Source of the DNA: Areca catechu
Lineage: Eukaryota > Streptophyta > Magnoliopsida > Arecales > Arecaceae
Length of the DNA: 64,000 nt
Reading direction: 5' to 3'
NCBI GenBank assembly: GCA_021397845.1
Contig: CM038042.1
Span: 31,282,918-31,346,917 of the forward strand
The position numbers were made by a program, and so were the translations under genes. Each line of letters opens with the position of its first letter. Within the stretch, counting starts at the first letter, position 1. Below are positions 23,920-35,163 of the stretch, in pieces. The notes beneath the pieces are model-generated. The model saw only the letters and a list, made by a program, of their open reading frames with translations, did not search any database and was not told where the DNA came from.

Positions 23920-24250
23920 GGAGGTCTCTTGGCCGGAGATCTGAGCTCCGGTCTTGAGCTGGTGTCCTGGAGCTGGGCTCGAGGACGTGGATGGTTGAGA
24001 GCTGCATGGCTCGAAGGTCTCTTGGCTAGAGATTTGAGCTCCGGTCTTGAGCTGGTATCCTGGAGCTGGGCTCTGGGACGTGGATGGTTGAGAGCTGCGT
24101 GGCTCGGAGTTCTCTTGGCCAAAGATCTGAGCTCCAGTCTTGAGCGGGCATCCTGGAGCTAGGCTCGGGGATGTTGATGACTGAGAGCTGTATGGCTCGA
24201 AGTTCTCTTGGCCAGAGATCTGAGCTCCGATCTTGAGTATGGAAAGTGGT
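23920..24250. repeat. 93-bp minisatellite, about four copies
   Basis: gat(c/t)tgagctcc starts at 23938, 24031, 24124 and 24217, an exact 93-bp period. It lies between the convergent ends of the aORF (plus) and pol (minus) of Tat-1. Confidence 0.85.
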
Positions 24251-24289
24251 AGCTTCGATGCTGTATTTTCCTCTTGTTCTCTCTTTCTT

Positions 24290-24540
24290 TCCTTCCCCTC
24301 TCTTCTTTCTTTCTTTTTCCTCCTTCTTTCTTTTTTTTTTTAGAGTGGGGAGATCAGAGAAGAGGATGCTGGTTGTGCCCCCATCTTGTTCTCTTTCTTT
24401 CCTTCCCCTTTCATCTTCTTTTCGAGTGGGGAGATCAGAGAAGGGGGTTGCCAGGCTCTCCCCTTTGTTCTCTTTCTTTCCTTCCCATCTCGTCTTCTTT
24501 TCGAGTGGGGAGATCAGAGAAGGGGGTTACCGGTCTTGAT
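24290..24540. repeat. About 80-bp pyrimidine-rich repeat, three copies
   Basis: The phrase gagtggggagatcagagaag occurs at 24343, 24424 and 24503, with ctttctttccttccc tracts between. Strand-asymmetric C/T-rich DNA. Confidence 0.78.
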
Positions 24541-24809
24541 TGCCTTGGAGCTAGGCTCAAGGCCTTCCTGGACGTGGAGCTAGGCTCAGCCCCAGGGGTT
24601 GCCTGAGATCTTGTCTCAGGTCTTTGGCGCCTTGGAGCTAGGCTCGAGGCGTTGATAGGAGCTACGTGGATCCATGATCTCTTGGCATCTCGGAGCTAGG
24701 CTTGGAGACGTTTGAGATGGAGAGCGGCTTGGCTCGAGATTTTCTTGGTCGGAGATCTGAGCTCCGGTCTTGAGCCGGCGTCCTGGAGTTGGGCTCGGGG
24801 ACATTGTTG

Positions 24810-25260
24810 AATGGGAGCTACATGGCTCGAAGATTCTTTGACGTCCTAGTGCTGGGCTCGGGGATGCTTTGAATGGGGAGCTACGTGGCTCAATGATTCT
24901 TTGACATCCTGGAGCTGGGCTCGGGGATGCTTTGAATGGAGAGCTATGTGGCTCGATGATTATTTGACATCCTGGAGCTGGGCTCGGAGATGCCTGGAGT
25001 TTGGGAGCTACGTGGCTCGATGATTCTTTGATATCCTAGAGCTGGGCTCGGGGATGTTATTGAATGGGAACTACGTGGCTCGATGATTCTTTAACATCCT
25101 GGAGCTGGACTCGGGGATGCCTGGAGTTTGGGAGCTACGTGGCTCGATGATTCTTTGACGTCCTAGAGCTGGGCTCGGGGACGCCTGGAGTTTCAGAGCT
25201 ACGTGGCTCCATGATTCTTTAGTCGGAGGTCTGAGCTCCGATCTTGGATCAGCATCCTGG
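24810..25260. repeat. 64-bp minisatellite, seven copies
   Basis: ga(g/a)cta(c/t)(g/a)tggctc starts at 24815, 24878, 24941, 25005, 25068, 25132 and 25196, spacing 63-64 bp. Each unit also has 'cctggagctgggctcgggga'. It shares the 'gagctgggctcgg' word with the 93-bp array, so both probably grew from one seed. Confidence 0.88.
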
Positions 25261-25363
25261 AGTTGGGCTCGGGGATGTTGTTGGAATTTTCCTGCAAGAC
25301 AGACAGATAGACACTTGCGCGAGGAAAAAACTATTATTATTATCATTGCTGGGAAACTTTACA

Positions 25364-26152
25364 TTATTGATAGTATTTCCGCAAGCTGCAAGCATTCCAT
25401 GTTCTGGGAAACCTGACACCATTGAGGTCTTCGAGGTAATAGGCCCCTTGCGAGAGGGCTTCATCCACTTTGTAGGGGCCCTCCCAGCTCGGGGAGAGTT
25501 TGCCGCACTCCCTAGGCTGGGACGCCTCCGCCCGCCGTAGCACCAGGTCTCCGGGCTTGAAAGCTTTTGTCCGGATGCGGGTGTTGTAGTATCGGGCCAC
25601 TCTTTGCCGGTAGGCTGCCATCCGCAGGTGGGCTTTGTCCCTCGCCTCTTCAAGAAGGTCCAAGTTGAGCAGGAGATGCGTCAAATTCCATGCTTCATCG
25701 TACAGTTGTACCCGCAACGTGGGCATGCTGAGCTAGACTGGGATGACCGCTTCAGCATCAAAGACAAGGCTGAAGGGCATTTCATTAGTGGCCGTCCTGG
25801 GCGTTGTGTGGTAGGCCCATAAGATGCTCAGGAGTTCCTCTGCCCACATGCCCTTTGCTTGGTCTAGCCTGGTCTGAAGTCCTTGAAGGATGGTTCGGTT
25901 GGTCACCTCGGCTTCCCCGTTCGTTTGGGGATGAGCCACCGAGGTGAACCGGTGTTGGATGCCATGCGCTACGCAGAATCCTTCGAACTCGTGGTTGTCA
26001 AACTGTTGCCCATTGTCGGTGATGACACAACGGGGGAGCCCGAAGCGGCAGATAATTGACTTCCAGAAGAACTGGAGGACATTGGCTTCCGCAATTCGAG
26101 CTAGCGGCTTCGCCTTGACCCACTTCGTGAAGTAGTCGATCGCCACCAGCAA
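25364..26152 (-). pseudogene. Tat-1 integrase core and C-terminus
   Basis: Minus strand. The core has DYFTKWVKAKPL, the second catalytic Asp in ITDNGQQFDN and the catalytic Glu in NGEAEVTNRTI. The first Asp is upstream in WGMDILGPF. After a stop near 25730 the C-terminal part follows, with RTKAFKPGDLVLRR and LSPSWEGPYKV, ending ..LRKYYQ and stop at 25364. No chromodomain, as expected for Tat. It would insert the cDNA. The residues are present but stops separate the pieces. Confidence 0.9.
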
Positions 26153-26158
26153 AAACTT

Positions 26159-26812
26159 TCATTGCCCTGATGCTGGGGGGAACGGTCCCAGGATGTCCAT
26201 TCCCCACTGGGCAAAGGGCCAAGGGGCTGAGAACTGGGAGATCGACGCCGCCGGCCGATGCTGTATGTTGGCGTGGCGCTGGCATTTGTCGCACCTTTTA
26301 ACGAAGTCGGTGGTGTCCTCCCTCATGGTCTCCCAGAAGTATCCCTGGCGGAGAGCTTTGTAAGCCAGTGTCCTCCCTCCCACGTGATTCCTGCAGAGGC
26401 CTTCATGTATCTCTTGGAGCATGAAGATCACCTCGGCAGGCATGAGGCATCTCAGGAATGGGTAGGAGTAAGACCGGCGGTAGAGTTGGACCTCCACCAA
26501 GACGAAGCGGGAGGCTTTCTTCCTGACGAGGGCGGCTTCTGCACGGCCTTCTGGCAGGATGCCGTCAGTGATGTACCAGACATACTTGTCCATCCAGCTC
26601 AGCTCGGGGGTGACATGATGTACCTCCGTCGGGTTCTCATAGCTGAGACTTTCAAGGTGCTCGATGTAGGCATGCCCCAGCAATGAGTCCGGCAGAGTCG
26701 CGAGCCTGGACAGCGCATCCGCGCGCGCATTCTCCCCTCGAGGGATGTGGAAGATGCTGAAGCATCGGAGGCCTGCCATTCTTGCACGGACCTGCTCCAG
26801 ATACTTCATCAT
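26159..26812 (-). pseudogene. Tat-1 second RNase H C-terminus and integrase zinc domain
   Basis: Minus strand. Starts with the RNase H end (FHIPRGENARADALSRLA). Then a spacer, then the integrase HHCC finger: EIHEGLCRNHVGGRTLAYK, RQGYFW and CDKCQRHA, and the first catalytic Asp in WGMDILGPFPP. Separated from the integrase core by a stop at about 26156 and from the preceding RNase H by a stop at 26813. Confidence 0.88.
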
Positions 26813-27490
26813 CTAGGTGTCCCTCGCTTCATATTCTTCGGAAACTTGTTCGGCAACCAGTTGGGAGTCGGTGAAGACTTTCAAGTCCTGCACACCCAGC
26901 TCGTGGGAAACCATGAGGCCCGCGAGGAGTGCCTCATACTCCGCCTGGTTATTGGTTGCGGCGAACTTGAAGCGAAGGGCGCATTCCGCCATGACCCCAT
27001 CATAGTTAGTTAGGATGAGGCTCGCTCCGCTCTCGCCTGAATTAGATGCCCCATCTACGTGGATGATCCAGGGCTCTTCTCCTGGCCCAGGCTCCGTTGC
27101 TGTCTGCTCTGGCTCCTCGACAAACCCGGTGCACTCGACCATGAAGTCGACCAGGACTTGGGCCTTTTGTGACAACCTCAGTCGATATGCTATATCGAAT
27201 TCGCTGAGCAGCAGGGACCATTTGGCCAACCTCGTGGATGTCTCGGGTCGAGTGAAGATAGTCCTCAGCGGCTGGTCCATCACGACCACTATTGGGTGTG
27301 CTTGGAAATAGGGCCTGAGGTGCTTAGCAAACATGATTAGTGCAAAAATGAGTTTCTTGGAGCGAGTATACCTGATCTCTGTGTCACAGAGGATTTTGAT
27401 GGTGTAGTACACCGACTTCTGAGATTTGTCCTCGTCTGTGCGGACGAGAACTGAGCTGACAGCTCCCAGTGTCACCGTCAGGTATAGCAA
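26813..27490 (-). pseudogene. Tat-1 RNase H (RT-linked) and second, archaeal-type RNase H
   Basis: Minus strand. The first part (KSVYYTIKILCDTEIRYT, FIALIMF-like block, LLSEFDIAYR) is the RT-linked RNase H and tether. The second starts at WIIHVDGASNSGESGASLIL with the catalytic Asp, and has NNQAEYEALLAGL with the Glu and FTDSQLVAEQV with the next Asp. Two RNase H domains in series mark the Tat lineage. Ends at a stop at 26813. Confidence 0.88.
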
Positions 27491-27580
27491 GAGCTCTTCT
27501 CCCTCCTCCAGCCTGGAGAGCAGCGAAGGAGAGGCGAGGAATTTCTTCAGCTCCTCGAAGGACGTCCTGCACTCCTCGGT

Positions 27581-28255
27581 CTAGGTGAAGTCGTGCATCT
27601 TGTGCAGCACCTTGAAAAATGGCAGGCAATGATCAGCCAACCTCGAGATGAATCTACTGAGGGTGGCGACACGTCCCGTCAGGTGCTGGACCTGCTTCTT
27701 GGAGGTCGGGTGTTCCATGTCGATGATGGCCTGTACTTTCTCCGGGTTCGATTCGATGCCCCTCTGGGTGACCATGAAGCCGAGGAATTTTCCTGCCGCC
27801 ACCCCGAAGGCACACTTCGCCGGGTTCAGCTTCATCTGATGCTACCGCAAGTTGTGGAAGGACTCGGCGAGCTTAGCCACATGGCTCGATCCCGGCCTGC
27901 TCATGATGAGTATGTCATCCACAGACACTTGCATGTTGCAACCAATCTGGTCCTTGAAGACCTTGTTGACCAGGCACTGATAGGTAGCCCCTGCATTTTT
28001 CAGACCAAAAGGCATCATCCTGTAATAATATGTTCCTTGGTCGGTGATGAAGGCAGTGTGCTCCTCGTCTTCTGGATGCATGCGGATTTGATTGTATCTA
28101 GAAAATGCATCCATGAAGGATAGTAACCGGTGGCCCAAGGTGGCATCCACTAGCTGGTCGATCTTTAGGAGAGGGAAGCTATCCTTCGGGCAAGCTTTAT
28201 TGAGGTCGGTGTAGTCTGCACAGATCCTCCATTTGCCATTATTCTTCTTGACCAT
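27581..28255 (-). pseudogene. Tat-1 reverse transcriptase, palm and thumb, cut by the Athila array
   Basis: Minus strand. Begins at the Athila insertion with KKNNGKWRICADYTDLN and CPKDSFPL, then FMDAFSRYNQIRMHPED and YYYRMMPFGLKNAGATYQ. The catalytic motif is SVDD, not YVDD: Ser codon TCT at 27923-27925, Asp pair kept. A TAG splits it near 27840. The thumb part has LNPAKCAFGV and KFLGFMVTQRGIE. Its N-terminal part is on the far side of the array at 48706-49220. Confidence 0.9.
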
Positions 28256-28499
28256 TGTTAGACATTAGAATAATGAAAATTAACCCAAATTTATTTGATT
28301 AAAATTGATACTTTTTGTGATACTTTGCAGGAATTGACTTCATAAACGTGTAGATCTTGATTTTAGGAGTCCAACGACGCAAATGGAATGTAATTCGGAC
28401 TTCGAACGGGCCCGAAATGGATTTTAGAAGATTTTAGCATGGATTTCAGAGCCACACGGTTTTTGGAGCATTGCCTTAAAATTTCAATGGCTCATGGTG

Positions 28500-29240
28500 G
28501 ATCGGCTCAATGGTCCACCGCTCGACCTGCCGGTCCACGGCAGCCATTGCTACTGGTCCACGGGCAGAGCCGTGGACCACCGTGCGACGTTTGCTCCGAA
28601 ATTCGTCGGAGAGCTTCCCCCGACGCTGCCCAAGCCACCGGAGACCTCCCCGCCGGCCGGAGAAGCCCCGTTCGGCCGGAAATCCGCCCAACCTGCTGCC
28701 GCCACCCTCCGCACACGGCCACGCCGTCCGCCTCCGCCGTTCGCGTGTCCGCCCGAGCTCGCCGCCCGCAGCACCGTCCGCCCACGGCCATGCCTCCGCT
28801 GTCCGCCGAAGCCGCCACCGCTGCCCGTCCGAAGCCACTCCGCGTCGCCCGCGTGTCCGCCCAAGCTCGCCGCCCGCCACTCCGCGTCGCTCGCGAGCCA
28901 CGCTGCCTGCAGCCGCCGAGCCACGCATCTCCGCACGCGAAGCCCCTCCGCGCCCGTGTCCACGGTCCACGCCGCCCAGCCGGAGCCCCCTCTACCGTTC
29001 GCCGCTCTCCGCCCCAGCTACGACCACGCCGCGAGCCACCTGCCGCCCAGCCGTCTCCGCTCAGCCCGTCCACTGCACGCCGGCACTCCGCCGTCCGCAA
29101 GCCACCTGCAGCGTTGTCCGTCCGAAGCCACTCCGCACTGTCCGCCGCTGCCACCATGAAGCCGTCTGCCCCGTGTCCGTCTCTGCCCAGTCGCGCCTCT
29201 CCGCCCGTCTGCGAGCCGCTGTTTGTCCAGCTGCTTATCA
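28500..29240. other. CpG-dense block inside LTR-A U3
   Basis: About 740 bp of C-rich, CG-dinucleotide-rich sequence (tccgcc, cgccgc, ccgtccg words) in an otherwise AT-rich LTR. Starts with a hairpin-prone stretch in which ggtccacgg and its complement ccgtggacc face each other (about 28530-28580). Overlapping ORFs on both strands result from low A+T. Homologous blocks: 37870-38550 in LTR-B and 47150-47880 in LTR-C. Confidence 0.7.
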
Positions 29241-29475
29241 CTGTCCTCGCTGTTCAGACCGGGATGTTCGAAAACAAGGAAGCATCGAAACGAGAAGAGA
29301 TGTCGGACGATGCTGGATGGACACGGGATTGTGCGATAGAATTTTTAAGTTTGATTTTTGAGATGGGGATGATCGTAAAAATATCAGATAAAGAGATAGC
29401 GCAGAGTTTGAAAATCAGATTAAGATGAGGAAATCACCACGCTTTCCACACGGACCCGACACGGTATTTTTCATC

Positions 29476-29483
29476 TATAAATA
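29476..29483 (+). promoter_or_regulatory. LTR-A TATA box
   Basis: TATAAATA, conserved in LTR-B (38781-38788) and LTR-C (48120-48127). About 160 bp upstream of the shared AATAAA, so R probably starts just downstream. Confidence 0.75.
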
Positions 29484-30013
29484 CCTCGGTGATTCTCTTC
29501 TGCAAAAAAGAGAAATTTTTGGGGAGGTTCCGTAGTTCCACCTGTTGCTGTGACAGAGAGTCAGAGTCGGATAAAAAGGGAGAAAGGGATCCTTGTTTCC
29601 TTACTTTCTTTTATTTTCTCTGTACCTCAATTTTATGCAATAAATATTTATTTGCTTTATATTAATCCATGATTGCTTATTTTTATTTTGAAGTAATGCT
29701 GGAGTCATGTTGGATTAGCGTTTAAGGTAAGTCGAAGTGAATTAATTTTGACTGACCTATACCTAAGGGACGGGCCGTGATCCACGGATATGGGCCGTAC
29801 TCTTGAGATAGGTCACATCTGAATTATTTTTATAAATTTATTATTTGCATCTATTTCTTGCATTAGTTTTAGTTTATTTTAAATCAAAAGAAAATCCTTT
29901 TTCAAGATAATCTCAAAGTCTCTGTGGGATCGACCCTTACTCCCGCTATTCTACCCTTTAGAGTAGTGGAATTAAGGTTCTAAATCGGTGCATTACGACC
30001 CGCATCAGATTTT

Positions 30014-30030
30014 TGGCACCGTTGCTGGGG
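30014..30030 (+). other. PBS of internal copy 1, Asp-tRNA-like
   Basis: TGGCACCGTTGCTGGGG, six bases after LTR-A. Close to TGGCGCCGTTGCCGGGG, the usual Athila PBS (Asp tRNA), with two C-to-T/G-to-A type changes, both also present in copy 2. Confidence 0.85.
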
Positions 30031-31024
30031 ACTTTCGGCGTTATTCTGAAAAAAAAATATAATCAACAATCTAAAAATCCAAAAAAAAAATTTCAATTTT
30101 CAAAATTTTAAATTCAAATTTTAAAAAAAATTCAATTTTCAATCTTGAGTGCCCTGACATAAGGTTGCCCTGGCATAACTAGGAGGTTATGTTGAATGGT
30201 TGTCCTAGGGTACAAAAAGGTTTAACAAAAAAAAATTTTTAGATTCACTTAGGTAAATTTATTTTTTTTGCAAAACCAAAAAAATATTACCCAGACATTT
30301 CATAATTTATTAGGATCAGATACTTAATCATCAAAATTTAAAAAAAAATTAAGTTTAATTTTGTTTGTTTATAACTTTTTGGACACCTTAGCTGTTGCAT
30401 TTCATAATTTCATAATATATCTCAAGGGCACAATCCATTAATCAGATAAGGTGGGGAGATTAATACCCTTCCTTAGCCCACAAATCATCAATCCAACATC
30501 TGCATTGACCCAAGCCTTTAATTTTAAAATTAATTAGACGTCAACCCTAAGGATTTCGAGCTCATTAGGACAAGGAAACCCTAGAGTTGGACCGGGTTCA
30601 GATCATTTAATTCCTTGGTGTCTAAGGAAAGTGGTTCAGGGACTAGAGCCGAAGGGAAGTGAGTTGGTTCTGCTTACCAGGCCAATTTTTAATTGGTGTC
30701 TAAGGCAAGCGATAAGGGAACCTTCACCAACCTTACACTTACCTGGCTCAGTTAATTGATCTTGGGCTTGGAGTGCTCGAAGGTAACCTTGGATCAGTTA
30801 GGAGCTGTCTAGATCCAGGTTAACCCTAGGATAGTGATTTTGATTTGTTTCACTTGTTTGATTGAAAAAAAAAATAAAAATTTAATTAACTTTCTTCTCT
30901 CTAGTTTAGGACTCTCTTAGGAACTTCTCCTTTAGACATTTTCTCATTCTTCCACTTTCCAATTAAAAATTAAAAAAAAAATTAAAAAATCTTTGATTGC
31001 TGTTTGCTTTAGGAGGGAGGGTGT
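30031..31024 (+). other. Athila 5' leader, copy 1
   Basis: About 1 kb, A/T-rich with poly-A and aattttcaaaatttt tracts and no credible ORF. A closely matching leader is at 39334-40307. The 'ggtgtctaaggaaagtgg' and 'ggtgtctaaggcaagcg' phrases repeat inside it (30610 and 30700). Confidence 0.7.
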
Positions 31025-32850
31025 ATGTTAGTATATTCTAGGCGCCGACTTCGAGAACCTAAACATATATCCCTAGATCCGAAAATCGAAGGCTCCAGTA
31101 GAGCAACCAGCCCAGGTACTATGGATCCTAATCAAGGAATTGACCCTCTGCTGATGGAGTACTTCACTCCTTCAAAATATACTTATTCACCTTGTATCCA
31201 AGTACCCCCTGTAGATACCATCCAGTATGAAATCAAGTCCAGTGTGATTCAGATGTTACCCTCTTTTTACGGACTTGCGACTGAAGATCCATATAAACAT
31301 CTATATGATTTCTAGAAATCTGTTCCACTGTTAAGATCCAAAATTTCTCCGACGATGCTTTAAGGCTTAGGTTATTCCCTTTTTCCCTGAAAGATAAAGC
31401 CAAATATTGGTTGAATTCCCTAGACACTGTGACAATTTCAACTTGGGATCAACTTCAGAGGGAGTTCCTAAAAAATATTTTCCCATAGGAAAGACGAATC
31501 AAATTAGAAAAGCCATTACTAGTTTTTCCCAATTAGATGGAGAAATGTTTCATGAAACCTGTGAGAGATTGAAAGAGCTAAGTAGAAAATGTCCTCACCA
31601 TGCCATACCCAAATGGCAATTAGTCCAGTGCTTCTATGACGGTTTGTCAGAAAGGCACCGGCAAATGGTGGATGCCTCATGTGGAGGAATGTTCATGCTT
31701 AAAAATGAACATGAGGAATTGCAGTTGTTTGAAACTTTAAATGAAAATTCTCTACATCATATGTCAGCTGCCCGTAGAGATCCTCCTACAGGACTTGTAG
31801 AACCCAAGAGAGGAGGTATGTATGAAGTTGGTCGTGCTGTAGACATCTACAGCAAGGTTGATGAGCTATCTCAGAAGCTCGACCAACTTTTGCAAGCTGG
31901 GAATAATTCCTCCTCATCTCATCCTACTCATGAAGTCTGTATTATCTGCTCGAGTTCCACCCACACCTTAGGTGATTGTCCATCAGCTTACCAATTTCCT
32001 GAGCTTCTTCAGGAGCAAGCTCATCAAGCTCAAACCCGAATGGCTCCTAGACCAGGAAACGATCCTTATTCGAACACATACAATCCCGGCTGACGCAATC
32101 ACCCGAATTCTTCTTGGAAACCCCAATCCGGAATCAATTCTTCCGTTAGGCCCAACTATCAGGAGACCAAATTTCAAAGCATGCCATTTCCACAATATCA
32201 AAATGCCCCACAGCCTCCACAACCTCCGCCAAGCAATCTTGATCCTTCCTTTCAAGAGAAGCTCCTTCAAACTTTGAAGGAGGGGCTGAACATGAATACC
32301 CAAATCCTTCACTCCCATACCCAATCCATTGCCAAGCTAGAGACTCAGATAGGTCAGCTAGCTACAGCTTTCAATGGAGAGAAGAAGGTAAGTTGCCTAG
32401 TCAGCCCATTATCAATCCCAAGGGTCAATATATGGCTGAGAGTTCCAATGGACCTGAAAATTTTCCTGAACACGCTAAATCTGTTATCACCTTAAAAAGT
32501 GGAAAAACATTGGACCAACCTGACCCAACCCAAGAAGTAGAGGTGGCTAAGCCAGAGAAAAAGAATGAAGAGGAGAAGGAATCCATTGGTCAAGTACCTG
32601 TACCTAAGGCTCCATTCCCTAGTGCTTTGGAGTCACCTTTACCATTGGATAAGAAAAATTTGAAAATGAATGAGATGCTTGAATTATTCAAGCAAGTCCA
32701 AATCAATTTACCTCTCCTCGATGCCATCAAGCAAGTACCGGCTTATGCCAAATTTCTTAAGGATTTGTGCACTCAAAAACGGAAATCTAAGGCACATATC
32801 CCTAAGAAAATCCTCTTAACTGAGCAAGCCAGCTCAGTTTTTCAGCAAAT
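31025..32850 (+). pseudogene. Athila gag, copy 1
   Basis: ATG at 31025 (MLVYSRRRLREPK), or an internal MDPNQ at about 31121. The capsid part has QMLPSFYGLATEDPYKH. A one-base deletion near 31305 gives a premature stop; the frame resumes with FSQLDGEMFHETCERLKELSR. The zinc knuckle CIICSSSTHTLGDC (C-x2-C-x4-H-x4-C) is at 31938-31979. A TGA at 32091-32093 replaces the expected Trp after NTYNPG and is shared with copy 2. The rest (32181-32850) continues with coiled, lysine-rich sequence towards the protease. Confidence 0.88.
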
Positions 32851-33420
32851 AGCTCCACCCAAACTCAAAGACCTAGGTACCCCAATTATCTCTTGTGTCA
32901 TAGGGGACCTTACAATCAAGAAAGCCTTGTTAGATTTAGTTGCGAGTGTAAACCTTCTCCCAGGATCAATGTATGATCTGTTTAAATTCGGAGAATTAAA
33001 ACCCACGACGGTGACCTTACAGTTAGCTGATCGATCCGTCAAGGCACCCCGTGGATGCTCGAGGATGTGTTGGTAAAAGTAGATGAGTTCTACTTCCCGG
33101 TTGATTTTCTTGTTTTGGACATGGAATCTAGCGGTAACCCTAGTCAGATACCCATCATTCTTGGAAGACCTTTCCTAGCTACCGCTAATGCTTGCATAAA
33201 TTGCAGAACAGGGTTATGGATGTCTCTTTGGGAATAAGAAAATGCGGTTGAATATTTTTAATGCATGCCAAGGACCACCCTCTTATGATCATAACGAAGT
33301 AAAATGATAGAAGAAGTAGTAAATAGGAATCTTCCTGTGTTGCTTGATTCGGATCCCTTGCAAGCATGTTTGACACATTTTGGAACTGACGATTTTGATG
33401 TTGATGATATGCAAATGAAG
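32851..33420 (+). pseudogene. Athila protease, copy 1
   Basis: ISCVIGDLTIKKALLDLVASVNLLP: the active-site triad is D-L-V-A instead of D-L-G-A, with Val codon GTT at 32939-32941. Copy 2 has the same change. Then LKPTTVTLQLADRSVK, a one-base deletion near 33050, and the flap/ILGRPFLATA block (33140-33185). Further frameshifts near 33215, 33305 and 33410. Confidence 0.88.
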
Positions 33421-35150
33421 TGAATGCTTTGTTAGAGCCACCCAAGTTTAGCACCATTCCTCCTTGGACTGTGAAATATGAATCATTACCGACTCAATCA
33501 AGCCCTTTAGTGCCATCCTTAGAAGCACCACCCAATCTGGAATTGAAGCCTCTTCCTGACAAGTTAAAGTATTCTTTTCTTGGATCCAATGATACCCTTC
33601 CGGTAATCATTGCATCTACTTTGACCTCTGATCAGGAACAAAAATTGATGGATGTACTCAGGGAACATAAAGAGGCAATAGGATGGACAATAGCTGATCT
33701 TAAGGGAATTGACCCTTCTGTTTGCATGCACCACATTCACTGTGAAGCAGAAGCTAAACCACATAGGGACATGCAACGGAGGCTAAATCCAAACATGCGG
33801 GAAATTGTTAAAAAAGAAGTGGTTAAATGGTTGGATGCCAGCATTATTTATCCAATTTCGGATAGCCAATGGGTCAGTCCAACTCAGGTAGTACCTAAAA
33901 AGTCAGGAATTACTGTCATTCAAAATGAAAGGGTGAGTCAATTTCTATCCGAGCAACCACTAGTTGGAGAGTGTGTATAGATTACCGGAAACTGAATGCT
34001 GTTACTAGGAAAGATCATTTCCCTCTGCCTTTTATTGATCAAATTCTAGAACGACTAGCAGGGCAGAGTTTCTTTTATTTTCTGGATGGATATTCAGGAT
34101 ACAACCAGGTTCCAGTATTTCCTGCAGACCAAGAAAAGACCACCTTTACTTGTCCTTTTGGAACGTTTGCATTCAGGCGTATGCCTTTTGGTCTCTGTAA
34201 TGCACCAGCCACCTTTCAACGATGTATGTTGGCCTTATTCTCCGATATGGTTGGTCATTTCCTTGAAGTGTTTATGGATGATTTTTCTGTCTTTGGATCT
34301 CATTCGAGGACTGTCTCCATAATTTGGCTAAGGTATTGAAACGCTGTATAGAAACCAACTTAGTCTTAAGTTGGGAGAAGAGCCATTTTATGGTTCGTGG
34401 GAAATTGTACTCGGACAAATTGTACTTTCTGAGTGAGGGATTGAGGGGACAGGTTGCTAAGGTTGAATTGAATTCTCGAAATTGCCTCCCCCGACCTCGG
34501 TTAGACAAGTACGATCCTTCCTTGGCCATGCTGGTTTTTATCGATGATTCATCAAGGATTTCAGCAAAATCTCTCGACCATTGTGTGATTTACTTGCCAA
34601 AGACAAGTCCTTTGATTTTAGTAAAGAATGTTTGGCCGCTTTTGACATTCTTCGAACTGCTTTGACCACTGCACCTATCATCAAGCCTCCATATTGGACT
34701 CTGCCATTTGAAATCATGTGTGATGCTTCTGATTATGCTGTAGGAGCTGTTTTAGGACAAAAGCTCAATAAGGAACCCCATGTAATTTACTATGCTAGTA
34801 AAACTCTTTCAGATGCACAAATGAACTATACCACTACTGAAAAAGAGTTACTAGCAGTTGTATTCGCTCTAGAAAAATTTGATCATATTTATTAGGGTCT
34901 AAGGTCCTAGTTTACTCTGATCATGCTGCATTAAGACATCTCCTATCCAAAAAGGATACAAAGCCTAGACTGATTCGATGGATCCTTTTGTTACAGAAAT
35001 TTGACTTAGAAATTTTGGATAAGAAAGGTTCCAAAAATATGGTAGCAGATCACATTTCTAGGATCTTAGTAGAATACAACAAGAAATTATTGGAGATAGG
35101 TTTCCTGATGAGCAGCTATTCTCAATTTCTTCTACCAGCAATCTCCCCTG
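33420..35150 (+). pseudogene. Athila reverse transcriptase and RNase H, copy 1
   Basis: Linker and RT start (HEPIHCEAEAKPHRD-like block near 33720), then YPISDSQWVSPTQVVPKK, IDYRKLNAVTRKDHFPLPF and LDGYSGYNQV. Catalytic FMDD at 34271-34282, in FMDDFSVFG. Indels near 33930, 34300 and 34400-34490 break the frame. RNase H: MCDASDYAVGAVLGQ and TEKELLAVVFALEKF. A TGA at 34880-34882 replaces an Arg codon and is shared with copy 2; copy 1 also lost one T just before it. Confidence 0.9.
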
Positions 35151-35163
35151 ATTTGCCCATATT

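Larger units (their letters stand above)
28256..30007 (+). repeat. Athila LTR-A
   Basis: TGTTAGACATT ... ACCCGCATCA, 1752 bp. TATA box tataaata at 29476-29483 and AATAAA at 29639-29644. It contains a CpG-dense block (about 28500-29240). It resembles LTR-C more than LTR-B in that block. Confidence 0.95.

Noticed and set aside
24810..25260. CRISPR-like regular repeats
   Set aside because: Units are contiguous 63-64-bp direct repeats without unique spacers, in a eukaryotic retrotransposon.
28439..29428. Long Pro/Arg/Ala-rich ORFs on both strands in LTR-A, with similar ones at 37812-38733 and 47106-48007
   Set aside because: All frames on both strands are open because the block is poor in A+T. 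Frames are not preserved between the three LTRs because of indels, so they look like composition artefacts, not genes.
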